This document shows, one piece after another, positions 1 through 7,218 of a stretch of DNA of 64,000 bases. How positions within the stretch are numbered: the first letter of the stretch is position 1; every line of letters starts with the position of its first letter. The stretch is from Chitinophaga flava (lineage in GTDB: Bacteria; Bacteroidota; Bacteroidia; Chitinophagales; Chitinophagaceae), in assembly GCF_003308995.1 (NCBI RefSeq), contig NZ_QFFJ01000001.1, positions 1,612,001-1,676,000 on the forward strand. Reading direction: 5' to 3'. The notes below the pieces were generated by a model that worked only from the letters and a program-made list of their open reading frames with translations, had not been told where the DNA came from and made no database searches. The position numbers and the translations under genes are program-made.

Positions 1-1064
1 CGGATATAAGCAGGTGTGAAACCAGGGAAATTAAATGCATTGGGCTCACCACCTTCTTTAGCGAATTCGCGGAGGTTGTTGCCATAGTCGAAAGTCACGG
101 CACCTTTTTGTTGCATCTCCAGCATAAATCCTACGTGGCGGGCCATGCTCCTGAGCGACAGCTGACGATAACGGGCAGGATCGTTTTTACGCAGTTCCAG
201 CGCGGCCTGGAGGGTCATGTCATTGGGCACATAACCATTGATAGGATCATGTGCGGAAGTCTGGTCTGTGAGCACATCGGGGATGATATTGTCTTTGAGC
301 AGACGTTCCAGCATATCGCCGGCATCGCTGACAAGGCCTACAGACAGCGGCTGTCCTTTAGCCATCGCTTCTTTCACCCAGGCTAACGCTTCCTCATAGG
401 AATAAGTCATGCGGTCGATGTAGCGGGTATCTATACGTTTTTGTATGCGGGTAGGATCGATGTCTGCAGCGAGCATCACGCCACCGGCCATGGTAGCGGC
501 CAGGGGCTGGGCGCCACCCATACCACCGATACCGGCAGTAACGATCAGTTTACCGGCGAGGTTACCATTGAAGTGCTGACGACCGCATTCCATAAAGGTT
601 TCGTAGGTTCCCTGCAGGATGCCCTGGGTACCGATATAGATCCAGCTGCCTGCAGTCATCTGACCATACATCATGAGGCCTTTGGCGCGCAGTTCGTTGA
701 AATGTTCCCAGGTAGCCCATTTAGGTACGAGGTTGCTATTTGCAAGCATTACTCTGGGGGCCTGCGGATGGGTACGTACGATGCCTACCGGTTTGCCGGA
801 CTGCACCAGCAGAGAATGGTCTTCATCGAGTTCCAGTAATGTTTTGATGATTTTTTCCAGGGCTTCGCGGTTGCGGGCAGCCTGTCCGATACCACCGTAA
901 ACTACCAGTTCATCGGGGTTTTCAGCTACTTCATCATCGAGGTTGTTGAGCAGCATACGCAGCGGAGCTTCTGTCTGCCAGGATTTAGCATGCAGCTGAG
1001 TGCCGCGGGGTGCCTTATAATGCGGATGCGCCGCGTATTGTTTAATAAAGTCCAAACTGGTCAT
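1..1064 (-). CDS. hutU: Urocanate hydratase (urocanase), cut by the window edge
   Basis: Converts urocanate to 4-imidazolone-5-propionate, the second step of histidine breakdown in the cytoplasm. About 354 N-terminal residues are visible; the C-terminal part lies beyond base 1. Family signatures seen are ENPDELVVYGGIGQAARN, LLVQSGKPVG, the glycine-rich NAD+ site with GIGGMGGAQPLA, and TDQTSAHDP. The start at 1064 overlaps the end of hutH by 23 bases in another frame, which argues for coupled translation; the protein opens MTSLDFIKQYAAHPHY. It is the third gene of a MarR-hutH-hutU unit. The family call is firm; only the C-terminal end is unknown. Confidence 0.96.
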   Translation of the reverse strand, partial: MTSLDFIKQYAAHPHYKAPRGTQLHAKSWQTEAPLRMLLNNLDDEVAENPDELVVYGGIGQAARNREALEKIIKTLLELDEDHSLLVQSGKPVGIVRTHPQAPRVMLANSNLVPKWATWEHFNELRAKGLMMYGQMTAGSWIYIGTQGILQGTYETFMECGRQHFNGNLAGKLIVTAGIGGMGGAQPLAATMAGGVMLAADIDPTRIQKRIDTRYIDRMTYSYEEALAWVKEAMAKGQPLSVGLVSDAGDMLERLLKDNIIPDVLTDQTSAHDPINGYVPNDMTLQAALELRKNDPARYRQLSLRSMARHVGFMLEMQQKGAVTFDYGNNLREFAKEGGEPNAFNFPGFTPAYI

Positions 1065-2610
1065 GATAGATTCCATTTATAGGTAATTGATGCTGTGCGG
1101 CTGCTTCATTGGCTACGCGCACAAGAGACTGGTCAGAAACGATTTGGTGCAGCGCTTCGATATCATAAGCGAAGATGCGGTCTTTATTGGCGAAAGAAAC
1201 TTTTTCGCGGGCGTAGCGATGTACAGCTTCCAGGATGGGACCTGATTTGCGTGGCCGGCGGAAGTCTACAGCCTGTGCGGCATACAGCAGTTCTATCGCC
1301 AGGATGTATTCGAGGTTGCCGATTACCTGGTTGAGTTTACGGCCGCTGATAGATCCCATGGACACGTGGTCTTCCTGACCCAGTGAGGTAGGCACGCTAT
1401 CGGCGCTGGGAGGGAAACAGAGTGTTTTATTTTCGGTAACCAGTGCTGCGGTAGTGTACTGCGGTATCATAAATCCGGAGTTGAGTCCCGCATCTTCGAT
1501 CAGCAATTTGGGCAGGCCATAGCGACCTTCAATCATCATGTAACTGCGTCTGTCGGAGATATTACCTACTTCGGCAGCGGCGATGGTAGCGTAGTCGAGA
1601 GGCAATGCCATAGGCTGGCCGTGGAAGTTTCCTCCGCTGATGGTATCGGTATCACTGAAGATGATCGGGTTGTCTGTTACAGCATTGAGTTCGATGGTGG
1701 TCAGTTCTGCGAGGTGCAGCCATGCGGTGCGGGAAGCGCCGTGTACCTGCGGCATACAGCGAAGTGAGTAAGGGTCCTGAACGCGGTCGCAGTTGACATG
1801 TGAGGCCATGATCTCGGAGTTGTCGAGCATGGTTTTAAGACGATGTGCTACGAGCTGGTTGCCTGGGAAAGGCCGGATGGCGTGCAGACGCGGGTCAAAA
1901 GGTTTGTGGGTACCCATGAGTCCTTCGAGGGAGAGAGCGCCGATGATGTCAGCTGCTTCCAGTGCGTTGTGCAGACGTTGTACTGCTTTCACAGCGAAAG
2001 ACAGGATGAACTGGGTACCATTGATGAGGGCCAGACCTTCCTTGGGGCCCAGTACGATGGGTTGCAGACCTTCCTGCTGCATCACTGCATCCATGGTGGT
2101 TTGCTGACCTTTGTACCACACTTTTCCGAGGCCGATGAGTGGCAGGAAAAGATGTGAAAGTGGGGCGAGGTCGCCGGAGGCGCCTACAGAGCCTTTTTCA
2201 GGCACCAGCGGGGTGACATTGTTTTCGATATGCCAGATGATGCGCTCCAGTGTAGTGAGCGCCACGCCTGAATATCCCTGTGCCAGTGCATGTACTTTGG
2301 TGATGAGCATGAGGCGGGCAATCTCTTCGGGGATAGGGCTGCCTACGCCTACGCTGTGGCTTTGCAGGATGTTGTACTGCAAGGCGCGGGTATCTTCTTC
2401 TGAGATTTTGGTATCGCAGAGCGGGCCGAAGCCGGTGTTGATACCATATACCGTGGTATGTTGTGCAACGATTTTCTGCACGTATCCATGGCTGGTGTTG
2501 ATACGGGTAATGACTTCCGGAGACAGGATGCCTTTTATTTTGCCGGCGGCAATATCGAGCACCACGCCTACTGTCAACTGGTCAGTACCGTATTTGAAAA
2601 TATCACTCAT
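1042..2610 (-). CDS. hutH: Histidine ammonia-lyase (histidase)
   Basis: Removes ammonia from L-histidine to give trans-urocanate, the first step of the hut pathway. The 522-residue protein has the usual length. The Ala144-Ser145-Gly146 triplet within GSVGASGDLAPLSH is the one that cyclises into the MIO electrophile. The N-terminal YGINTGFG (about residues 55-62) carries the conserved active-site Tyr, and GTHKPFDPRLH and QDPYSLRCMPQVHG are also typical of the family. Its 3' end overlaps hutU by 23 bases, and the MarR gene lies 47 bases upstream on the same strand, so the three are probably co-transcribed. Nothing essential appears to be missing. Confidence 0.98.
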   Translation of the reverse strand: MSDIFKYGTDQLTVGVVLDIAAGKIKGILSPEVITRINTSHGYVQKIVAQHTTVYGINTGFGPLCDTKISEEDTRALQYNILQSHSVGVGSPIPEEIARLMLITKVHALAQGYSGVALTTLERIIWHIENNVTPLVPEKGSVGASGDLAPLSHLFLPLIGLGKVWYKGQQTTMDAVMQQEGLQPIVLGPKEGLALINGTQFILSFAVKAVQRLHNALEAADIIGALSLEGLMGTHKPFDPRLHAIRPFPGNQLVAHRLKTMLDNSEIMASHVNCDRVQDPYSLRCMPQVHGASRTAWLHLAELTTIELNAVTDNPIIFSDTDTISGGNFHGQPMALPLDYATIAAAEVGNISDRRSYMMIEGRYGLPKLLIEDAGLNSGFMIPQYTTAALVTENKTLCFPPSADSVPTSLGQEDHVSMGSISGRKLNQVIGNLEYILAIELLYAAQAVDFRRPRKSGPILEAVHRYAREKVSFANKDRIFAYDIEALHQIVSDQSLVRVANEAAAQHQLPINGIYHDQFGLY

Positions 2611-2657
2611 GGTTATTGATTTATAGATAAAGATTGAGCTGGTGTATGATGATTGAT

Positions 2658-3146
2658 TTATTTGTGTTGTAAGGAGTTTACTACTCTTTCCGACAAGGGT
2701 CGCTGCTGCACTGCCTGTTCCACCTGTGCAATAGCGGCCAGCAGCTGCTGGCTTTGTTTGTTCTCCATCACGAGATCTTCCATGGCTATGGAGATGGCTT
2801 TCCAGATGGGTTGTATCTGATGCAGCATTTCTGTGCCTTTTTTAGTGAAGGCTACCAGCTGGCGTCGTCCATCTTCTTTGCAGGGCGTGGTTTTAAGCAG
2901 ACCTTTTTTGCGCAGGTTAGTTACCATCTGACTAACGGCAGAGTGGGATATTTCCAGCTGGGCAGCGATGTCTATAATAGGCATGGGCTGCTGGCCGGAG
3001 AGCAGGTAAAACACGGGGAACCAGCTGGCATCAAAGGGGATGCCTGCCTGTTCATATACCTTGTTGACTTCCATGAGGAAGTATTCACTGAGCCTCCGAA
3101 GGCGGCTGCCAAAGACCAGATATCCCAGTGATGGATAAAAACTCAT
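2658..3146 (-). CDS. MarR-family transcriptional regulator, probably of the hut genes
   Basis: A 162-residue winged-helix protein. The helix-turn-helix is about residues 58-80 (IDIAAQLEISHSAVSQMVTN), followed by the wing (TTPCKEDGRRQLVAFTKKG) typical of MarR. The N- and C-terminal helices should form the dimer interface. It is the first gene before hutH and hutU, on the same strand. A perfect 20-bp palindrome lies 33 bases upstream of its start, and a near copy lies 300 bases further up. The simplest reading is an autoregulated repressor responding to a histidine-pathway compound. That role is inferred from position; Bacteroidota hut regulators are not generally of one fixed family. Confidence 0.88.
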   Translation of the reverse strand: MSFYPSLGYLVFGSRLRRLSEYFLMEVNKVYEQAGIPFDASWFPVFYLLSGQQPMPIIDIAAQLEISHSAVSQMVTNLRKKGLLKTTPCKEDGRRQLVAFTKKGTEMLHQIQPIWKAISIAMEDLVMENKQSQQLLAAIAQVEQAVQQRPLSERVVNSLQHK

Positions 3147-3178
3147 TCAATTACGAATTACGGATGATGAATTACAAT

Positions 3179-3198
3179 TTATATAAGCGCTTATATAA
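3179..3198. promoter_or_regulatory. Candidate MarR operator, copy 1
   Basis: TTATATAAGCGCTTATATAA is a perfect 20-bp palindrome 33 bases upstream of the MarR gene start, a normal position and size for a MarR dimer site covering its own promoter. A near-identical copy lies at 3478-3497. Assignment to this particular regulator is inferred. Confidence 0.7.
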
Positions 3199-3206
3199 TT
3201 TTCTTT

Positions 3207-3265
3207 TAAAAAGATGATAAACGGGCGGAAGAGTGATCGCGGGCGATCATCCGCTTTTATCATCT
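3207..3265 (-). terminator. Leftward intrinsic terminator between the two operators
   Basis: Arms 3212-3221 and 3256-3265 pair over 10 bp (AGATGATAAA / TTTATCATCT). Inner pairs GCGGA/TCCGC and GATCGC/GCGATC close the tip. On the minus strand the hairpin is followed by five T residues (bases 3208-3212 are A on the plus strand). It would stop a leftward transcript just before the MarR promoter. Confidence 0.55.
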
Positions 3266-3477
3266 GTGTTGGCAAGGTCTGCAGAGAAAGGGCTTTACCG
3301 GCTAAATCATGGTGCCGGTGCTATGATGGACAAAACCGGTCGCTCCTATGGATTGATGCTTCACTGGCCAAATCATCATCCTGGTACCTTCAGACAATGG
3401 TACCTTGGTAGAACAGCTGACGCTTAATCAGCGGGGCCGGTGATGCCGGTGCCTTCTGGCAGCAGTACCTTTTTAAA

Positions 3478-3497
3478 TTATATAAGTACTTATACAA
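3478..3497. promoter_or_regulatory. Candidate MarR operator, copy 2
   Basis: TTATATAAGTACTTATACAA matches copy 1 at 17 of 20 positions and is palindromic except for one pair. It lies 300 bases upstream of copy 1, with no gene directly next to it. It may control a short leftward RNA, or act together with copy 1 by looping. Confidence 0.6.
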
Positions 3498-3588
3498 TAT
3501 TAGGAAAAAATTACCAGGCGCCAAGGATTTTTCCGGAAATTTCCGGACGGGCATCGCAGCGGCACCCATCCGGAAGGTCCGAAGGTCC

Positions 3589-4002
3589 TTATTTGGACTT
3601 TTCCTGGTTTTCTTTGGTACGTTTCATATCGAACCAAACCGGGGAATCGTCAGTCACATCACCGTTGTAGTTGATGAACAATTCCTCTCCTCTTTTGATA
3701 TCGCGGCGGGTGATGATACTCATCGTTTCAGCATCAAAATCCATCTCGTATTCACAGTTGGGATTGTAGTCGTGGTTGTAGATAGAGCAGAACCCCAGGG
3801 CAATGCAGGAGCGTGTTTCACGGACACCCCAGAGGAAAATATAATTGTGAAGTTTTGTTTTGTCCACAATTTCTGTGTCGTCATAAGAGAGGACCAGTAC
3901 GGGAGATGTCTCAATCCTTGTTCCGGCGGGAATTCGTTCCTTTGTGTATACTCCCCGACCTTTTCCCTTGGACTTATCTACGTATAAGTATGGCTTAATC
4001 AT
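3589..4002 (-). CDS. SET-domain protein (putative protein-lysine methyltransferase)
   Basis: A 137-residue protein that is little more than a SET domain. Visible signatures are KGKGRGVYTKERIPAGTRIE near the N-terminus (SET-I entry), FCSIYNHDYNPNCEYEMD in the middle (the N-H-x-x-x-P-N core that binds S-adenosylmethionine), and IKRGEELFINYNGD near residues 105-118 (the substrate-tyrosine motif). The last ~20 residues are charged. It should transfer methyl groups from S-adenosylmethionine to lysine side chains; bacterial single-domain members are poorly characterised and the target is unknown. It is divergent from the bestrophin gene and has no obvious operon partner. Confidence 0.85.
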   Translation of the reverse strand: MIKPYLYVDKSKGKGRGVYTKERIPAGTRIETSPVLVLSYDDTEIVDKTKLHNYIFLWGVRETRSCIALGFCSIYNHDYNPNCEYEMDFDAETMSIITRRDIKRGEELFINYNGDVTDDSPVWFDMKRTKENQEKSK

Positions 4003-4146
4003 AGCGCTAATTCAAATAAAAGAAGGCGTAAAGTAAAGTTAAAGCAGGAAGTTATCAAAATCATGTTTAAAAATTTTAGGTTTGCGGCCCGATTTAATTT
4101 TCTTTTAAGGGATCGGTATTTACTTTTATACGTTAACAGTTAGCTT

Positions 4147-5022
4147 ATGATCAACTACAACCCGAAAGACTGGTTTACGTTTATCTTCCGTATCCACAAA
4201 GCGGACACGGTACGGAAGCTCTTTCCCATGTTTATAGCCCTGTCCATCTATTCTGCTGCAATAGCCTGGCTGGAGCTATCTTTCTGGAACCTGTCTGCCA
4301 ACAGTGAGATTAAAAACATATCCCTGATGCACGGCCTGCTGGGGTTTGTCATCTCCCTCTTACTGGTATTCAGAACCAATACTGCCTATGACCGCTGGTG
4401 GGAAGGACGTCGCCAATGGGGCACGCTGGTCAACAGCAGCCGTAACCTCGCCATTAAACTACAGGCCATGTTACCGTCTTCCAACAAGGAAGCCCGGGAA
4501 TTTTTCCGGATCATGATCCCCAACTATGCCTTCAGCCTCAAAAACCATCTGCGCAAAACCTATAAGCCGGAAGAAATGGAAGCACTGCCCGGAGAACAGG
4601 ACCCCGTAGATCTTTCCAAACATGTACCCAACCAGCTGGCTTCCCGGATCCAGTGCAAAACCATGGAACTGCATCGCCAGGGACAACTCAGTGGTGACCA
4701 ACTCATCATCCTCAACAATGAGTTACAGGCACTAACCGAAGTTTGCGGCGCCTGTGAGCGCATCAAAAGCACTCCTATTCCTTTCAGTTACAGTGTATTC
4801 ATCAAAAAATTCATCTTCTTCTATATCATGACCATGCCCTTCGGGTATGTGTTCAGCCTGGGCTACCTGATCATCCCCATGGTAGTATTTATATTCTTTG
4901 TACTGGCCAGCCTTGAACTTATTGCCGAAGAAATTGAAGATCCTTTCGGACTGGACGCCAACGACCTGCCTACTGATACTATCTGTAACAATATCCGCTT
5001 ACACGTCGGAGAATTATTATAG
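4147..5022 (+). CDS. Bestrophin-family anion channel
   Basis: A 291-residue inner-membrane protein of the bestrophin (formerly UPF0187) family, whose members form pentameric anion or cation channels. An early hydrophobic segment (about residues 25-45) is followed by one at about 60-77 and by the family signature FRTNTAYDRWWEGRRQWG (about 78-95). Two more membrane segments lie near residues 220-260, and the conserved tail AEEIEDPFGLDANDLPTD follows them. It lies 58 bases upstream of mgtE on the same strand, so both genes may contribute to ion balance. The start at 4147 gives the expected N-terminal helix. Confidence 0.9.
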   Translation: MINYNPKDWFTFIFRIHKADTVRKLFPMFIALSIYSAAIAWLELSFWNLSANSEIKNISLMHGLLGFVISLLLVFRTNTAYDRWWEGRRQWGTLVNSSRNLAIKLQAMLPSSNKEAREFFRIMIPNYAFSLKNHLRKTYKPEEMEALPGEQDPVDLSKHVPNQLASRIQCKTMELHRQGQLSGDQLIILNNELQALTEVCGACERIKSTPIPFSYSVFIKKFIFFYIMTMPFGYVFSLGYLIIPMVVFIFFVLASLELIAEEIEDPFGLDANDLPTDTICNNIRLHVGELL

Positions 5023-5080
5023 TAATAACCCGGAGGCGTTTTATTTTAACTTATTTTCGCGCATAGAGTCAAATTAGTAC

Positions 5081-6457
5081 ATGGAAAATGAAGCATTACT
5101 GGAGAAATTCAGCACACTGAAGAAAGAAAAAAACTACCGCGAGCTCTCAGTGTACCTGGACGACCAGTTAATTACGGACATAGCAGAGTTGATCCACGAC
5201 GACCCGGAAAATGCCGGCGCTATTATCAACAACCTGTCGATCACCCGAGCGGCAGCGGCTTTCCGTATCCTGGACTTTCCCCTGCAGGAAGACGTGATCA
5301 GGGCACTGGCACCCGCCAAAATAGCCGAGCTCATGAATGAGTTGCCGGCCGATGACCGTACCTCCTTCCTCGAAGAACTGCCCAGCGAAGCCGTGAAAGA
5401 GCTGATTAAACTACTCGACCCGGAAGAACGACGCATCACCCTTTCCCTGCTGGGATACCCGGAGAACAGCGTAGGACGTATCATGACGCCCGATTATATC
5501 GCTGTCAGGGAAGAATGGACCGTCAAAGAAGTGCTGGACTATATCCGGGAACACGGAAAAGACAGTGAGACCATCGACGTAATTTATGTGATAGATGAAA
5601 AAGGCCATCTGCTCGATGACTTCCGTATTCGCGAATTTCTGCTGGTAGCCACCGACACGGTGGTACATACCCTCATGGACGACCGCTTTGTATCGCTTCA
5701 TGCCAATGATGACCAGGAAGAAGCCATCCAGGTGTTCCGGATGGAAAACCGGGTAGCCCTCCCTGTAGTAGACGACCAGGGCATCCTGCTGGGTATCGTG
5801 ACCATCGATGATATGTTGTGGATTGCCAACGAAGAACATACAGAAGACATTCAGAAGATCGGTGGTACCGAAGCCCTCGATGAGCCCTATCTCGACATGC
5901 CCCTACTCAAACTGGTCAAAAAGCGTGTAGGCTGGCTCGTGGTACTGTTCATCGGTGAAATGCTCACCGCCACCGCCATGGGATTTTTTGAGGATGAAAT
6001 AGCCAAAGCCGTAGTGCTGGCCCTCTTTGTACCATTGATTATCTCCAGTGGTGGTAATAGCGGCTCACAGGCTTCTACCCTTATCATCCAGGCTATGGCA
6101 CTGGGCGAAATCACCATCAACGACTGGTGGCGCGTTATGCGACGCGAAATTGTTTCGGGCCTGATGCTGGGAAGTGTTCTGGGTTGCATCGGATTCATCC
6201 GCATCCTGCTCTGGAACAGCCTTTTCCACACCTATGGAGAACATACCGTTCTCATAGGCACTACTGTAGGGTTCTCCCTCGTAGGCGTGGTATTATGGGG
6301 CACCCTTTCCGGTTCTATGCTACCTATCATCCTTAAAAAAGCCGGCGCCGACCCCGCTACTTCTTCCGCTCCTTTTGTAGCCACACTGGTAGATGTGACG
6401 GGACTGCTGATTTACTTCACCGTGGCGTATACACTGATGAGAGGAATACTGTTATAA
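5081..6457 (+). CDS. mgtE: Magnesium transporter MgtE
   Basis: A 458-residue Mg2+ channel of the MgtE/SLC41 family. The N-terminal MgtE_N superhelix runs about residues 25-130 (PLQEDVIRALAPAKIAELMNELPADDR). A pair of CBS domains follows (about 135-255; SVGRIMTPDYIAV and ALPVVDDQGILLGIVTIDD). The five-helix membrane domain covers about 280-458 and holds the pore motif SSGGNSGSQASTLIIQAMALGE. In studied members the cytoplasmic domains close the pore when internal Mg2+ is high. The gene follows the bestrophin gene and ends at a strong two-way terminator shared with the convergent phosphatase gene. Confidence 0.96.
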   Translation: MENEALLEKFSTLKKEKNYRELSVYLDDQLITDIAELIHDDPENAGAIINNLSITRAAAAFRILDFPLQEDVIRALAPAKIAELMNELPADDRTSFLEELPSEAVKELIKLLDPEERRITLSLLGYPENSVGRIMTPDYIAVREEWTVKEVLDYIREHGKDSETIDVIYVIDEKGHLLDDFRIREFLLVATDTVVHTLMDDRFVSLHANDDQEEAIQVFRMENRVALPVVDDQGILLGIVTIDDMLWIANEEHTEDIQKIGGTEALDEPYLDMPLLKLVKKRVGWLVVLFIGEMLTATAMGFFEDEIAKAVVLALFVPLIISSGGNSGSQASTLIIQAMALGEITINDWWRVMRREIVSGLMLGSVLGCIGFIRILLWNSLFHTYGEHTVLIGTTVGFSLVGVVLWGTLSGSMLPIILKKAGADPATSSAPFVATLVDVTGLLIYFTVAYTLMRGILL

Positions 6458-6519
6458 CTGTAACTGTGATAGGTTATGATGTTTGATGATTTTCCTCATG
6501 AGCGAAGATTAAAGCGAAT

Positions 6520-6572
6520 TATAAAAAGCGAATGGGCCATTGATCTGATCAATGGCCCATTCGCTTTTTATA
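6520..6572. terminator. Two-way intrinsic terminator between mgtE and the phosphatase gene
   Basis: Perfect 26-bp arms (6520-6545 and 6547-6572) with a one-base loop. TATAAAAAGCG and CGCTTTTTATA at the ends supply T-runs in both directions. On the mgtE side it is preceded by AGCGAAGATTAAAGCGAA (6501-6518), a motif seen downstream of four other genes in the window. Confidence 0.9.
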
Positions 6573-6579
6573 CTGCTCG

Positions 6580-7116
6580 TCAAGGATAACAGTCTTCTGT
6601 GAGACTGCTGCCTGCCGATGTTTTACGGACAATAAAAAGCCAGTCGTATTCATGTTCGCCGAGGGCAGCCATATGAGGACGGGCCCGGAGACTATGCAGC
6701 AAAGGCACCAGCGTATTGCTGTGACCGATGATGAGCAGACGTTTACCCCAGTCGCCATGCCGGGTGATTTCGTATATCAGTGATTCGCCAGTAGTATCTG
6801 CTTTATAGAAACAGGTATCAAGATGTAGCTTGATCCGCAGGCTGTCGGCCGTTTGGATACTACGCAGGTAAGGAGTGAGATAGATCTTGTCGAGATGGGC
6901 ATTTTTCAGCCTTTCATATAAAAACCCGGCTCTTTTAAACCCTTCCGGCGTGAGGCAGGTGTCTGCTCCCGGAAACCGTTCTGCGTGCCTGACTACATAA
7001 AAGGTACCAGTGAGGAAGGTGGTATCTTCCGATACCGGCACCGGCTGGCGCTGCGGCGGTTTAGGCTTGCAGGCAGCCAGCAGAACAAAGACACATAAAA
7101 CAGGGTATAAGCGCAT
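6580..7116 (-). CDS. Histidine-phosphatase-family lipoprotein
   Basis: A 178-residue exported protein. It opens with a lipoprotein signal (VFVLLAAC, lipid-accepting Cys16) and then has a short histidine phosphatase (branch 1) domain. The catalytic Arg43-His44 sits in FYVVRHAERFPG, the second catalytic His in LLIIGHSNTL, and the phosphate-pocket Arg in YLTPYLRSIQTAD. Members remove phosphate from sugars, nucleotides or proteins; here the location is probably the periplasmic face of a membrane, and the substrate cannot be read from sequence. It is convergent with mgtE and divergent from the S9 peptidase gene. Confidence 0.87.
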   Translation of the reverse strand: MRLYPVLCVFVLLAACKPKPPQRQPVPVSEDTTFLTGTFYVVRHAERFPGADTCLTPEGFKRAGFLYERLKNAHLDKIYLTPYLRSIQTADSLRIKLHLDTCFYKADTTGESLIYEITRHGDWGKRLLIIGHSNTLVPLLHSLRARPHMAALGEHEYDWLFIVRKTSAGSSLTEDCYP

Positions 7117-7218
7117 ATGGCAGCATGATTACAGATAAACACCGTACGTCTATCCAAAATTTCCAGCAATTTATGATTAAACTGTTACATTTATCAGCCA
7201 ACAAAATAAACATCTGCT

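Larger units (their letters stand above)
3147..3588. other. 442-base gene-free stretch with two operators and a leftward terminator
   Basis: No convincing protein gene is seen on either strand; the short open frames have no recognisable domain. The stretch holds two matching palindromes (3179-3198 and 3478-3497), a strong hairpin followed by a T-run for leftward transcription (3207-3265), and a 16-bp palindrome TCCGGAAATTTCCGGA near 3532-3547. It could encode a short leftward RNA starting near the right-hand operator. Confidence 0.6.

Noticed and set aside
3214..3427. Two short plus-strand open frames upstream of the MarR gene
   Set aside because: No recognisable domain, and they begin inside a strong hairpin.
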